This document shows positions 17,455 through 26,066 of a stretch of DNA of 64,000 nt, piece after piece. Within the stretch, counting starts at the first letter, position 1, and each line of letters starts with the position of its first letter. The notes under the pieces were generated by a model. It searched no databases. It saw only the letters and a program-made list of their open reading frames with translations, and was not told where the DNA came from. This DNA is from Streptomyces anulatus (GTDB lineage: Bacteria > Actinomycetota > Actinomycetes > Streptomycetales > Streptomycetaceae), in the NCBI RefSeq assembly GCF_014650675.1, contig NZ_BMVK01000012.1, positions 1-64,000 of the forward strand. Reading direction: 5' to 3'. Both the position numbers and the translations under genes were made by a program.

Positions 17455-17862
17455 GCCGCCCCAGCATTTGGCGGCCTCTGTGCGCCGTGCGGAGGCTGCG
17501 CGGGTCCGGCTCGTATCCGGATCCGGGTGCCCTTGCTCGTGGCAGCCCACGCAGATCAGGAAAACGGGCAGACCTCCGGTGTCAGGCTGGCCGCCGGGCA
17601 CCGTAGACGACACATGCCGTGGCGCCTACGAGGCCCGCACCGCGCATCACGCAGAGCCGAGGTGTGCTCGGTATCTCCTTTGTGTCCATGGCGACTTGAT
17701 CTGTTCTGGCGGCCGACTGACCCGTATGCTACGCGCATAGATTTGGTGCGGACATGTCATTTGCTCGCTGTCCTTCCTCTCGTACGGCGTGGCCGCGCGT
17801 TCCACCCAGCTTTCTCTCCTGTCGGTCTGTCAGGCCCCTCCGGTCCAGAAGGGACACCACCC
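17455..17862. other. Intergenic stretch next to the IS
   Basis: About 400 bp without a supportable gene. A minus-strand frame (LPVFLICVGCHEQGHPDPDT, then ASARRTEAAKCW) that runs into the IS end could be the remnant of a gene cut by the insertion. A small dyad TATGC-TACGC-GCATA at about 17727-17741 precedes the secreted peptidase gene and may belong to its promoter. Confidence 0.4.
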
Positions 17863-18969
17863 ATGCTCTCCAAGCTGTCCGTGAGAACCACCGTCGCCGC
17901 CCTCGCCGCCATCGGCCTGCTCGCCACCGCGCCCTCGGCGACCGCGGCCTTCCGCGACTCGGCCGCAACATCTGCCGGGGCCCCGGCAACCGGTGTCCCG
18001 TCGCCTTCCGCCGGTGTCACCGTGAAGATGCCGTCCGCGGTGGCCAACCGCCTGGGCGCCGGTCGAGAGGCACTGGTAGACGCCGTCTCCGCAGACGTCC
18101 TCTCCCGGTCCCACGACGCCGAGGGACTCGCCCCGAAGGCCGCCGTCAGCAAACTCGCCGGTGAGGGCCGCAAGGTGGTCGTCGATGTCCGTACCGTCTC
18201 GGCCGACTGGGCTCGTGGCGTCGCGTACGTCGAAGCGACCCGTGCCCAACACGGCGAGCCGGAGGGCTGGCTCTACATCGCTCACCGCAAGGACGGGCAA
18301 TGGATCTCGGGTCTCGAGGGCGGCCGCGAATTCGCCGATCACGTAGCCAGGTCTCCGCTGGTCGGGAAGGCGGAGCGGCGGACCATGACGGCGTACGCTC
18401 AGCGCAAGGCGACTCCGCAGCAGGCGACGCCGTCGGTGGGGACCACGGCTGCCAACACCAATGGATTGCTGCTGCCCTGGATGCCCGACTACTACATGAC
18501 TCTCACCGGTGGGGCGCACTCCCACACCGGCTCTACGGGCTACTGGAGCAGCCTCGACTTCGCGGGAGGCAACGCCAGCGGGCGGGTCCGCTCGTCCCGG
18601 GAGGGAACGGCGACCTCGATGTGCGGTGCCGGAGGCGGCTGGACCAGAGTGATCCACCCCGGCGGCTTCTCGACGGACTACTACCACATGTGGAACACCA
18701 CCTACTACAACGGAACATCGATCGCCCGCAGCGCCCTGCTCGGCACTATCGGCACCGACACCTGTGCCGGCGGGGCCGCGACCGGAGCCCACGTGCACTG
18801 GAGCCTGCGGACGTACGACGCCAACTACAACGGCCAGTACACCTGGCTCAACGGCCGCACCATCGGCGGCTGGGCCTGGTGGAACGGCTCCGGCCAGTAC
18901 ACCGGGTGCGCCACCCGCTCGGGTGTCACCGCCTGCCCCGGCACAGCGATCTACAACCGCACCAGCTGA
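17863..18969 (+). CDS. Secreted M23-like (LasA-type) peptidase
   Basis: 368 aa from ATG 17863 with AAGGGA upstream. Signal peptide residues 1-28 (TTVAALAAIGLLATAPSATA), then a propeptide-like region to about residue 200. A lysostaphin/LasA-like domain follows: GAHSHTGSTGYWSSLDFAGG (zinc His and Asp, near 218), GGFSTDYYHMWN, and the final zinc motif GAHVHWSLR near 310, ending with LNGRTIGGW as in beta-lytic/LasA proteins. It should cleave peptide cross-links of cell walls outside the cell. It is complete although it sits among decayed genes; a weak hairpin (TCACCG-CC-CGGTGA) follows the stop. Confidence 0.82.
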   Translation: MLSKLSVRTTVAALAAIGLLATAPSATAAFRDSAATSAGAPATGVPSPSAGVTVKMPSAVANRLGAGREALVDAVSADVLSRSHDAEGLAPKAAVSKLAGEGRKVVVDVRTVSADWARGVAYVEATRAQHGEPEGWLYIAHRKDGQWISGLEGGREFADHVARSPLVGKAERRTMTAYAQRKATPQQATPSVGTTAANTNGLLLPWMPDYYMTLTGGAHSHTGSTGYWSSLDFAGGNASGRVRSSREGTATSMCGAGGGWTRVIHPGGFSTDYYHMWNTTYYNGTSIARSALLGTIGTDTCAGGAATGAHVHWSLRTYDANYNGQYTWLNGRTIGGWAWWNGSGQYTGCATRSGVTACPGTAIYNRTS

Positions 18970-19040
18970 TCACCGCCCGGTGACTCTGCACCGGACCGAG
19001 CCCGGGGGCCGCAACCGCGTCGAACGCTGAGCAGCGCCAC

Positions 19041-19900
19041 TCAACTGTTCCGAATGCCGCGGCGGGCGGCTGGAGCAGCATGGCGTGGAGGAGCGGATCG
19101 TCGGCCAGGCGGGGGCGCAGGTCTCCGGGGGTGGTCCAGCCCCACCACTCGTACAGGGGTGTGGACCTTGCGGTGGGATCTGGTCGACGAGGAGGGTGGC
19201 ACGCTCCTCGCGGCGGGGCAGCGCGGAGTGGAGGTGGCGAGCGGCGCCACATCTTCCGCCACGGGGTGCGGACCATCAGCTCGGAGAGCGCCTATCTGCT
19301 CCACCCCGGGGTCGTAGGTGCAGCCGTCGGCGGTTTCGCGCAGTCGGCGATGTAGGCGGTGGCGACGGTCAGCAGGGCGCCGCCGCCGATCGCGGTGAAG
19401 TGCGCGTCGAGCCGGCCGATGGTCGTGGTGATGCGGTCGGCGTCCGTCATGGTGAGGCGCCCGCGCACCGGGGTCGCCTCGATGCGGAGCGCAAGGGTGA
19501 GGGTCGCGGCGGTGGACGCGGTCAGGAATGCGCGGCACTTCACGGGTTCCTCCTGCCTTGACCGCACCGGGGCGGGAGGGGCGGGCAGGCGGCTGGAGCG
19601 GCTGCTTGCCCGCACGAATCCCGTGGCCCCGGGCGGCCGGTGGGAAAGCTCGGCGAGAGGCAGAGGTGGCGGTCGGTCGGCCACCATACGGTCATACGGT
19701 TGCCGGAGATCCAGCGCCGCGCTTCCCGGTCGTGGCCGCGCCGGGGCGTCCGAAGATGCGTCCGGAGGTCCGGTTGACTTTGTCGGGCAGGGACCGGTGG
19801 GTGTAGCCGTACTCGCGCAGCAGCACCGTGCGGATGGGGTGTTGGTCGGTGTGTCCTGTACGCGCCCCGGGCCGGTCGCGATCGCCGAGTCCAGGTCCGG
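19041..19900 (-). pseudogene. Streptomyces XRE-type regulator, multiply frameshifted
   Basis: Pieces of one ~400-aa regulator type can be followed on the minus strand. TDQHPIRTVLLREYGYTHRS (HTH region, ~19870) and a WISGNRMTV segment (~19700) come first, then KCRAFLTASTAATLTLALRI and LDAHFTAIGGGALLTVATAY (~19540-19350). The next piece, RETADGCTYDPGVEQIGALR, is in another frame (~19340-19280), and LYEWWGWTTPGDLRPRLADD is in a third. At least three frame changes make it dead. Live members of this family usually sit beside a small membrane-protein gene, consistent with the next gene. Confidence 0.55.
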
Positions 19901-19982
19901 CCGCTCCGCACCGCAATGCCCGCCGCCCGCTTCGGCCGGCCCGGCCGTAGTCGGCCCAGCAGGTTCACGGCAGGATCCGCCT

Positions 19983-20570
19983 ATGGAGAACGAGCTGTTG
20001 ATCGCGCTGATCAGCGCGGGCAGTGCCCTCACCGGCGCTCTGATCGGCGGTGCCGCTGCTGTGGTCGGAGCGTCAAAGGCGGCCCGCGGAGCCTATCTCG
20101 GATCGCTCGACGTCACGCGCCGTACGGCACAACGGGAGGTGTACGCCGAGCTCCTGAGAGCCGCTCATGCTTACGAGGCGGGCACCGGGGCGGTTCTGGA
20201 GAGCGCGGGCTTCCTGCTTGAGGATCTGTTCAACGAGCTGGAAGGTCTCCCGCCCCGGCACAGCGGCTCTGAGCGGTCTGACTTTCGACGGGCGATCTCG
20301 TCCGCGGCCGAGCCTCAGCCGGTGGCGGCCGCAGCGCGTCAGGTCGAGCTGGAGGGGCCCTCCCGCGTCGCAGCGGCGGCTCGGGCAGTTCAGGCTGCGG
20401 CCGGGCAACTGGCCGCCACGCTCAACGGTATCGAGGACGGTTTCGAGGATCCCGGCGCATGCGTGCGTCCCCCCACGCCGACGGATCGCCCCCGGGAACA
20501 CTTCGAGGCCCTCAAGTCAGCTATCAGCACGTTCGCCGACATCGCGCGCAAACACCTCAACCACCGCTAG
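19983..20570 (+). CDS. Hypothetical protein with N-terminal membrane anchor
   Basis: 195 aa from ATG 19983. Residues 4-30 are a single hydrophobic, Gly/Ala-rich segment (LIALISAGSALTGALIGGAA); the rest is Ala-rich, helical and probably coiled, with no catalytic motif. Such proteins are typically small bitopic membrane proteins of unknown role. It is divergent from the broken regulator and looks intact. Confidence 0.6.
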   Translation: MENELLIALISAGSALTGALIGGAAAVVGASKAARGAYLGSLDVTRRTAQREVYAELLRAAHAYEAGTGAVLESAGFLLEDLFNELEGLPPRHSGSERSDFRRAISSAAEPQPVAAAARQVELEGPSRVAAAARAVQAAAGQLAATLNGIEDGFEDPGACVRPPTPTDRPREHFEALKSAISTFADIARKHLNHR

Positions 20571-20718
20571 TACACAGACGGCCGGTGGAAGCCCATCCGC
20601 ACTGCTCCCGATCCCAGGAGTGGCTGGAGACATGGATGCGGGTCCCCGGAGGGAGGGCGTCGTGGTGAAGGGGCTCCAGCTGCCGTACTCGCCGGATGAC
20701 GGCCTCTCCCCCGCCGCC

Positions 20719-20758
20719 GCCGGCAGCTCGCCTGCCGGCTCGCCCCGCCGGTCGGGGC
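20719..20758 (+). terminator. Two adjacent GC hairpins
   Basis: GCCGGCAG-CTCGC-CTGCCGGC (20719-20739), then GCCCCG-CCGGT-CGGGGC (about 20742-20758). They lie roughly 150 bp past the stop of the membrane-anchored gene and may end its transcript. No gene is seen in 20571-20860. Confidence 0.45.
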
Positions 20759-20860
20759 ACGCACCCGTGGGAGGGAGCCGGCTCTCGGTCCCAGGAGCCG
20801 ATGGCCGCTAGGACGGAGGGGCTGCCCTGTTGTGAGCGAGACGTCTTCTCGCCTAGGCGG

Positions 20861-21185
20861 TTAAGCTGGACGGTTCGGGGGGGGCGGCTTCGCCGGGGGT
20901 GCCTTGCCGGCGAACGCCTTCGGGGTCGGAGTCGCGGGCGTGGTCGCGGGCAGGAGGAAGAACACCCTGCGTCGGTAGAGGCCGCTGTCCGGGTCGGCCT
21001 CGGTATCCGCGCCGAGCTCGATGCGGCCGATCATCCTGCCGTCGCGGGCGTAGTGGGGTTCGTTCTTGCGGCGTGGGGTCTTGTCGAGGGCCTGGCGGGC
21101 GTTGTCGGGGTGTTCGGGTCTTCGAGCCACACCACGTTCGCTTCGTGGGTGAGGTCGCTGTCGGTCAGTGGCGAGCCCGTGACCG
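20861..21185 (-). pseudogene. Plasmid-type hypothetical gene with a frameshift
   Basis: The minus strand begins near 21185 with VTGSPLTDSDLTHEANVVWL and EDPN, then at about 21105 the protein-like sequence moves to another frame (ARQALDKTPRRKNEPHYARD, GRMIGRIELGADTEADPDSG, LYRRRVFFLLPA) and ends at 20861. The long frame that runs through from 21346 has an Arg/Pro-rich, non-native N-terminus. Function unknown; it lies downstream of tpg and may be part of the same telomere/plasmid-derived block. Confidence 0.45.
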
Positions 21186-21943
21186 CGCCCCTCCTTCGTC
21201 GGCGTGCACCGGGTGGAGGGTGGTGCCTGCGTGGTGTATCTGTTCCCTGCGACGGTGCGGGGCAGTCGTGCTCGTGGCCTCGGGGGCTCCGGCTTCTGGG
21301 CGCGGGCCGGGGTTCGGACCCGGGCTGGAAGTGGTGAAGCGTCCACTCATCGCAGAACGGGCGGTGAATCCCTCGGGCGGTTCATCGACCGCAGGGATGG
21401 CATGCCCGTGTTGCGCGCCGGGCCTCTGTCGGTTGGCTCATTCCGCTCTTCGGCTCCGGCCGACCGCCAGTCGTGCCCGTGCCCGTGTTCGTGTCAGCGC
21501 GGTCGCTGATGCAAGGGTTCAGGTGCCGTCCGCCCGGGTGAGTGCTGGGCCGCCCGGCCCGGGTGTCTGGGTGCGCGCGATACTTCTGGCTTGCGGGCCA
21601 GGGGATCTGTCTCGATGCCCGAGGTGCTGCGGTGGGCAATCCGTCTGCTCGTCTCCGGGGCGTGGTCCGGAACTGCCGGGAGGTGCTGCGGTACGAGGGT
21701 GCTGCGGTTTACGGAACCTGTCCGGGCTCGTGTCTGGAAGCGGTTGATGCCGTGTGCCGGGCCATGGGCGCGGCGGACGAGGGGGGCTTGCCGGCAAGGG
21801 GATGGCCGCCGGGGTCGGGCGGGCCTTCTCTGTCGGCGGGCCGGGGGCGGAGCCCGGCGTCGGGGTGCGCGCGGCACCGGGGCCGCCGGCGGCCCTCGTG
21901 CTTCGGTTCACCGGGGGAAGAAAAGGCTGGAGCTGTGGCCCGG
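21186..21943. other. Gene-free stretch
   Basis: About 750 bp in which every long frame is a high-GC shadow (Pro/Arg/Gly-rich, no start with a ribosome-binding site). No recognisable gene, RNA or strong hairpin was seen. Confidence 0.5.
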
Positions 21944-22498
21944 TCAGTAGGAGACGTCGAAGTAGTCGATGTCGGTGAGGGCGACTTCGAGGCCCGCGGC
22001 GCGGTGTCCGCCGTCCTTGAAGTACACCTCCTGCAGTCCTTCGGCGATGATGTTCCGCATCTGCTGGTCGGTGGCACCGTGCTGTTGTGCGTCGAACAGG
22101 CGGTGGGCGTAGGCCGGGGGGAGGTGGACGGTCAGCCGGCGCATCCGGCCGTCGTCGGTGGTGCCGATCGGCGCGGTGTAGCCGAAACGGGCCCGGGTCT
22201 CGACGGTGATGCCGGTTGCCGTGGCGGCCTGCTTCCGGTGGCGCCTTCGGACCTTCGGCTGCCAGCGGGCGCGTACGGCAGCATCGATGCGGTCGGCGAT
22301 TGGTTTGGGCGGGTGCCGGCGCTCTCCGGTTCGGTAGCGCTCCACCGAGCGCTGGCTGACACCGAGTTCGGCGGCAACGGCCTTGGTGGTCTTCAGTCTC
22401 CCGACCAGGAAGTTGATACGGGCCTTGAGGTTCTTGGGCGGCTGGCGGGTGAACACGTCCTGGTCGGCCCGCTGGATGGCGTCCTCGATCTCTCCCAC
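21944..22498 (-). CDS. tpg: Telomere terminal protein (Tpg-like)
   Basis: 184 aa, the size of Streptomyces Tpg proteins, from GTG 22498. An N-terminal helix-turn-helix-like region (KTTKAVAAELGVSQRSVERY) and the family blocks ETRARFGYTAPIGTTDDGRM and IIAEGLQEVYFKDGGHRAAG, ending LEVALTDIDYFDVSY, are all present. Tpg becomes covalently attached to the 5' ends of linear replicons and primes filling of the terminal gap. The start is 3 bp past the previous stop with GGGAG inside the upstream gene, showing translational coupling in a tap - orf - tpg operon. Confidence 0.9.
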   Translation of the reverse strand: MGEIEDAIQRADQDVFTRQPPKNLKARINFLVGRLKTTKAVAAELGVSQRSVERYRTGERRHPPKPIADRIDAAVRARWQPKVRRRHRKQAATATGITVETRARFGYTAPIGTTDDGRMRRLTVHLPPAYAHRLFDAQQHGATDQQMRNIIAEGLQEVYFKDGGHRAAGLEVALTDIDYFDVSY

Positions 22499-22501
22499 TG
22501 G

Positions 22502-22906
22502 TCAGCTCCCGTCCGTGAACGCGCTGTGGCCGTAGCGCTGGGGGATCATTCGGGCGCCGGCAGCCGGGGCGAGGTCCACGACCAGGCGTTCACCCACACC
22601 GGAGGCCGTGGTGGCGTCGGGTGAGAGGTAGCCGAGGGTGCGCAGTTCACCGACCGCTTTCCGGAAGGCGTCGCGTCCCTCGGCGGCCAGGCGATCGTCG
22701 CGGGTGAGGGAGACCAGCTCGCTGACCGTGGGCCCCTGGCCTGGGGTGTAGCCGGTGGTGAGTTCGGCCAGGATGCCGCGGGCGCGCCAGGTCAGGCGCA
22801 TGTCCCGCATCGCCCGTGCGAAGAGCGCCGGGTCATGGGCGGGTGCGGTGGTGGGAACGGGCCACTGCGGGACGGTGGTGGTCGTGGTCGTGTCGGGGGT
22901 GTTCAT
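22502..22906 (-). CDS. Winged-helix-like protein between tap and tpg
   Basis: 134 aa from ATG 22906, with AAGGAG nine bases upstream. After a Thr/Pro-rich leader, residues 30-100 (MRLTWRARGILAELTTGYTP, then GRDAFRKAVGELRTLGYLSP) resemble the winged-helix domains of plasmid replication and small phage-type DNA-binding proteins. It is translated between Tap and Tpg, 3 bp before tpg, so a role in telomere replication, segregation or operon control is likely but unproven. Classical tap/tpg operons are described as two genes, so this middle gene deserves attention. Confidence 0.75.
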   Translation of the reverse strand: MNTPDTTTTTTVPQWPVPTTAPAHDPALFARAMRDMRLTWRARGILAELTTGYTPGQGPTVSELVSLTRDDRLAAEGRDAFRKAVGELRTLGYLSPDATTASGVGERLVVDLAPAAGARMIPQRYGHSAFTDGS

Positions 22907-23022
22907 CGGGTACGGCTCCTTCGGGTGCGGTTCGGTGCCCGCGCCGGGGCGGGGCGGGGACGGTCCGGGGCGGGGGACGGCCTGGTGCGGGACGGTCCGG
23001 GGCGGTGTCGGTGGTCGCGGTC

Positions 23023-25209
23023 CTATTCGCCGTCGTCGAAGACGGCGTCGCCGCCCTTGATGTGCCGGGCCGGGTTGAGGCCCTGCTCCATCAGGTCGAC
23101 CGCCCACAGCATCGGCCGGACGCCTTCCGGCTTCGCCATGCCCGGCGTGGGACCGAGCCGGAAGCCGCCGGGCTGGGGCCTGCCGGACGCCGCGTACGGC
23201 AGGAAATCCAGCGGGCTGTCGCCGGGGCTCGGGTAGACGACGCAGTCGGAGAGCACGGCGAGCGGGTACAGGCCCGTCATCCTGACCATGTTGTTGAGTT
23301 TGCGATGCATGTTGACCCGGGCCTTGCTGATGACGGCGGCCCGGATGTCGGGGCGCCAGGTCGGGCGCTCCAGGGCCGGCCACCGGTCGCCGTCCCTGTA
23401 GTTCCTGCCCTGCGGGCGCTCTCTGAACTTGCCGACGCCGCCCTTCACGGTCGCCTTGATGGCGGCCAGCACGGCGGTCAGGACCGGGTCGGTCCGCTGG
23501 TGCTGCTCCATCGCGGTGAGGAAGGCCCGGTCGTCCAGGTCCCGGGTGACGCCGAGGTCGGCGAGAGTGTCCACGTAGGCGTTCTTGAGGCGGTCGTGCC
23601 ACGGGTCCAGGTACGCGCCGGTCTCGCGGCGCAGGTACGCCTCGATCGGGTGCACGTCGTAGCCGAGTTCCTGGGCGTAGGCGACGGTGTGCGTCTGGTA
23701 CCAGGCAGGTCCCGTCGGCCGGGTACCGTCCGGCGTGAAGGGGCTTGGCAGGCGGGGGTCCAGCTCCATGTGGGAGAGGTCGGCCAGCCAGCTCCCGGGG
23801 ATCTTCGGGTTGAACTTCGGGCCCAGGAAGTGGTCGGGGGCGGACAGGCCGACGACCAGGCGGGCCGCGGCGGCGAGGAACGCGGTGTTCAGGTCCAGGC
23901 CGACCGCGTGGGGGAGCAAGCACTCCTCATCGGTGAGCAGTTCCACCGGACGCACCCACTGGTACGCCTCCTCGTTCAGGAACCCGCCCGTCCAGCCGGA
24001 GTTCATGACGACGGGGTGCTCCGGGGTGGCCTCCGGCGGTGCCGGATCCATCGGCTCCGTCCCCAGACTGCCGGGGTTGTGGCAGGACACCCAGTTCCCG
24101 GTCCCGGGGTCCCGCTCCGGCTTCGTCGGCGGGCGTAGCGCGGTCATCAGCTCGAGACCGGACACGGCGGTGGAGCCGCGCGGGGTGATGACCCGCTGGG
24201 CGTAGATGCCGAGAACGCGGGCGATGTCGGCCGGCTCCATCTCGCTCACGCCGGGCCAGGACCGCTCGTCGAGGGCGTCCCACGACAGGATCGCCAGCTG
24301 CACGCACTGCCGGTCGCGGCCCTGGGCCTTGCGGTAGACCCTGGCCCAGGGGCCGAAACCGCGCTGGGTGAGCCGCCACTTCGCACGTCCCACTTGCTCG
24401 ACCACGGGGTGGTCTTCCGGCAGGCGCAGGGAGCGGCGCTGCTCGCGGCCCTCCAGGCGTTCGGGCAGCCCGAGCTTCACGGCGGCCGCGGCGGTGAGAA
24501 CGATCAGCGGGTCGCTGTTCTTGCCGTAGCGGTTGAGTTTCGGCGCACCGAGCCCGGACTCGCGCAGTGTCCATTCCACCAGTTCCACCACGGTGGCCGC
24601 CGGGCAGTCGAGCACGATGCCGTCGGTGCCGTACGCGGAGCCGTCGCCGTCCAGCACGGCGAGCGGCCCGTGCGGGAAGCGTGGGTCCGGGTCGGGCGCG
24701 GTGGCCTTCCTCGCCGCCGGCTGCCGCGACGATGTCGCCGGGCGCGTGACCGGACGGGCGGCACGCCGGGGAGCAGCCTGCACAGGCGGGACCTGGACGG
24801 GCGGGGCGGCCGCCGGTGCGGCGGCCTCGGGTGCGATGGCCGCCGGTGTGGCCGGGCCGGTGAAGGCGGCCGGCGCCTCTGGCTGCGGCACGGCGACCGG
24901 CACCTCGGCAGCGTCCCGAGCCGGGGCGGGGTCCCGAGCCGGAGCCCCGGCGCGGGCCGGGGCGGGGTACTTCGCCGCCCAACCCTGCAGCAGCCGCTGA
25001 TACGCCTCCAGGCGCGGGGACTTCGGCTCCGAGCGGCCGTTCTCGTAGTTCTTCACCGTCTGCGTCGTGGTCTTCAGCGCGGTCGCGAGGCGGGCCTGCG
25101 TGATACCGGCGGCCTCCCGCAACCGGGCGCGTTCCACCGGAGGCGGGAGCTGTGGCTCCTCCTCCAGCAAGGCGTCGATGTTCGCGAACAGCTCTTCCTC
25201 GGTTGCCAT
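23023..25209 (-). CDS. tap: Telomere-associated protein (Tap-like)
   Basis: 728 aa from ATG 25209 with GGAG four bases upstream. Residues 20-75 form an XRE helix-turn-helix (REAAGITQARLATALKTTTQ, then TVKNYENGRSEPKSPRLEAY), followed by an Ala/Pro-rich linker to about residue 165 and a large conserved C-terminal part. Tap of Streptomyces binds telomeric DNA and recruits Tpg; the length, the N-terminal HTH and the adjacent tpg gene fit. Within the C-terminal half, VGLDLNTAFLAAA (~434), ATVKGGVGKF (~586) and VLSDCVVYPS (~656) occur in the order of DNA polymerase B-like motifs, an inference discussed separately. Confidence 0.88.
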   Translation of the reverse strand: MATEEELFANIDALLEEEPQLPPPVERARLREAAGITQARLATALKTTTQTVKNYENGRSEPKSPRLEAYQRLLQGWAAKYPAPARAGAPARDPAPARDAAEVPVAVPQPEAPAAFTGPATPAAIAPEAAAPAAAPPVQVPPVQAAPRRAARPVTRPATSSRQPAARKATAPDPDPRFPHGPLAVLDGDGSAYGTDGIVLDCPAATVVELVEWTLRESGLGAPKLNRYGKNSDPLIVLTAAAAVKLGLPERLEGREQRRSLRLPEDHPVVEQVGRAKWRLTQRGFGPWARVYRKAQGRDRQCVQLAILSWDALDERSWPGVSEMEPADIARVLGIYAQRVITPRGSTAVSGLELMTALRPPTKPERDPGTGNWVSCHNPGSLGTEPMDPAPPEATPEHPVVMNSGWTGGFLNEEAYQWVRPVELLTDEECLLPHAVGLDLNTAFLAAAARLVVGLSAPDHFLGPKFNPKIPGSWLADLSHMELDPRLPSPFTPDGTRPTGPAWYQTHTVAYAQELGYDVHPIEAYLRRETGAYLDPWHDRLKNAYVDTLADLGVTRDLDDRAFLTAMEQHQRTDPVLTAVLAAIKATVKGGVGKFRERPQGRNYRDGDRWPALERPTWRPDIRAAVISKARVNMHRKLNNMVRMTGLYPLAVLSDCVVYPSPGDSPLDFLPYAASGRPQPGGFRLGPTPGMAKPEGVRPMLWAVDLMEQGLNPARHIKGGDAVFDDGE

Positions 25210-25254
25210 ACGGCTCCACCTCCGCCCCGAACGCTAACAGCTCCCACCAACCTT

Positions 25255-25273
25255 ATTTAACTCATCATTTAAC
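25255..25273 (-). promoter_or_regulatory. AT-rich direct repeat upstream of tap
   Basis: Two ATTTAAC copies (25255-25261 and 25267-25273) spaced 12 bp apart, about 45-65 bp before the tap start, in the only AT-rich patch of the region. A TTGATC sequence lies just upstream on the minus strand. Likely promoter and/or operator of the telomere operon. Confidence 0.4.
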
Positions 25274-25424
25274 CCACCCGGATCAATGTGAGCGGGGCGG
25301 GGCCGAGCAGGAGAACCGTGCTCACAGCACTCACCGGTGCATCCACCAGAAGAAGGCCGAACCCGGCACCAGGAACAACGACCGACCTGAACACCGAAAC
25401 GACCACCAGCCCGGAAGGAGCGGC

Positions 25425-26048
25425 ATGGGCCGCCTGCCCTGCCGGTACGCTGCCGGGGTGGCGGAGCACAGCGAGCAGGACGGGCGACGGCCGGCGAACG
25501 ACGGGCCGAAGGCCGCCGCACGTAACCGGGCCGCCCTGGTCGCCGCCGCCCGGGAGGTCTTCGCGGAGCACGGTCTGGAGGCGCCGCTCTCCGCGATCGC
25601 GCGCAGGGCCGGGGTCGGGCAGGGCGTTCTCTACCGGCACTTCCCCGACCGGAGTACCGCGGTGGCCGCCGTTCTCGAGGAGAACGTGCGGCAGATCGAA
25701 CAGGCCGCCGAAGACCAGGACGCCACCTTCGACGCAGTGCTCGGTGTCCTGACATGGCACCTCGCGGAGTCGGCGGCCTTCATCGGTCTTCTCCACGCCG
25801 ACCGGGCCGGCGCCCGTCCGGGTATCCGCGCGCATGCCCTCGCCCTGTCCGAACGGGTCGAGCGTGCTCTGCGCACACACCTGCCCCACGGTCACCGGCT
25901 GAGCGCGCAGGACAACCTCGCACTCTCCGTCGCCATGGTCTCCGCCGCCGTCACCGGCCCCACCCGCGAGGAGCGCGAGCACCGGGCGCTGGCCGCCTGG
26001 CGGCTGCTCGGCGTCGAGGTGGGACCCGTACGGGCCTTCGGCGCCTGA
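25425..26048 (+). CDS. TetR-family regulator
   Basis: 207 aa. ATG 25425 is chosen for its strong GGAAGGAG site five bases upstream; a GTG about 35 bases on lacks one. The DNA-binding domain is clear (ALVAAAREVFAEHGLEAPLS, then GVGQGVLYRHFPDRSTAV), with a standard-length ligand domain ending in a C-terminal helix. It converges on the beta-propeller lipoprotein gene with an 18-bp gap and is the nearest candidate regulator for the propeller/BVMO/SDR genes. Confidence 0.85.
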   Translation: MGRLPCRYAAGVAEHSEQDGRRPANDGPKAAARNRAALVAAAREVFAEHGLEAPLSAIARRAGVGQGVLYRHFPDRSTAVAAVLEENVRQIEQAAEDQDATFDAVLGVLTWHLAESAAFIGLLHADRAGARPGIRAHALALSERVERALRTHLPHGHRLSAQDNLALSVAMVSAAVTGPTREEREHRALAAWRLLGVEVGPVRAFGA

Positions 26049-26066
26049 GCCGCAGGCCCGTGGCCG

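Noticed and set aside
21542..22624. Long plus-strand frame across tpg
   Set aside because: Antisense shadow of the clear Tpg and winged-helix genes.
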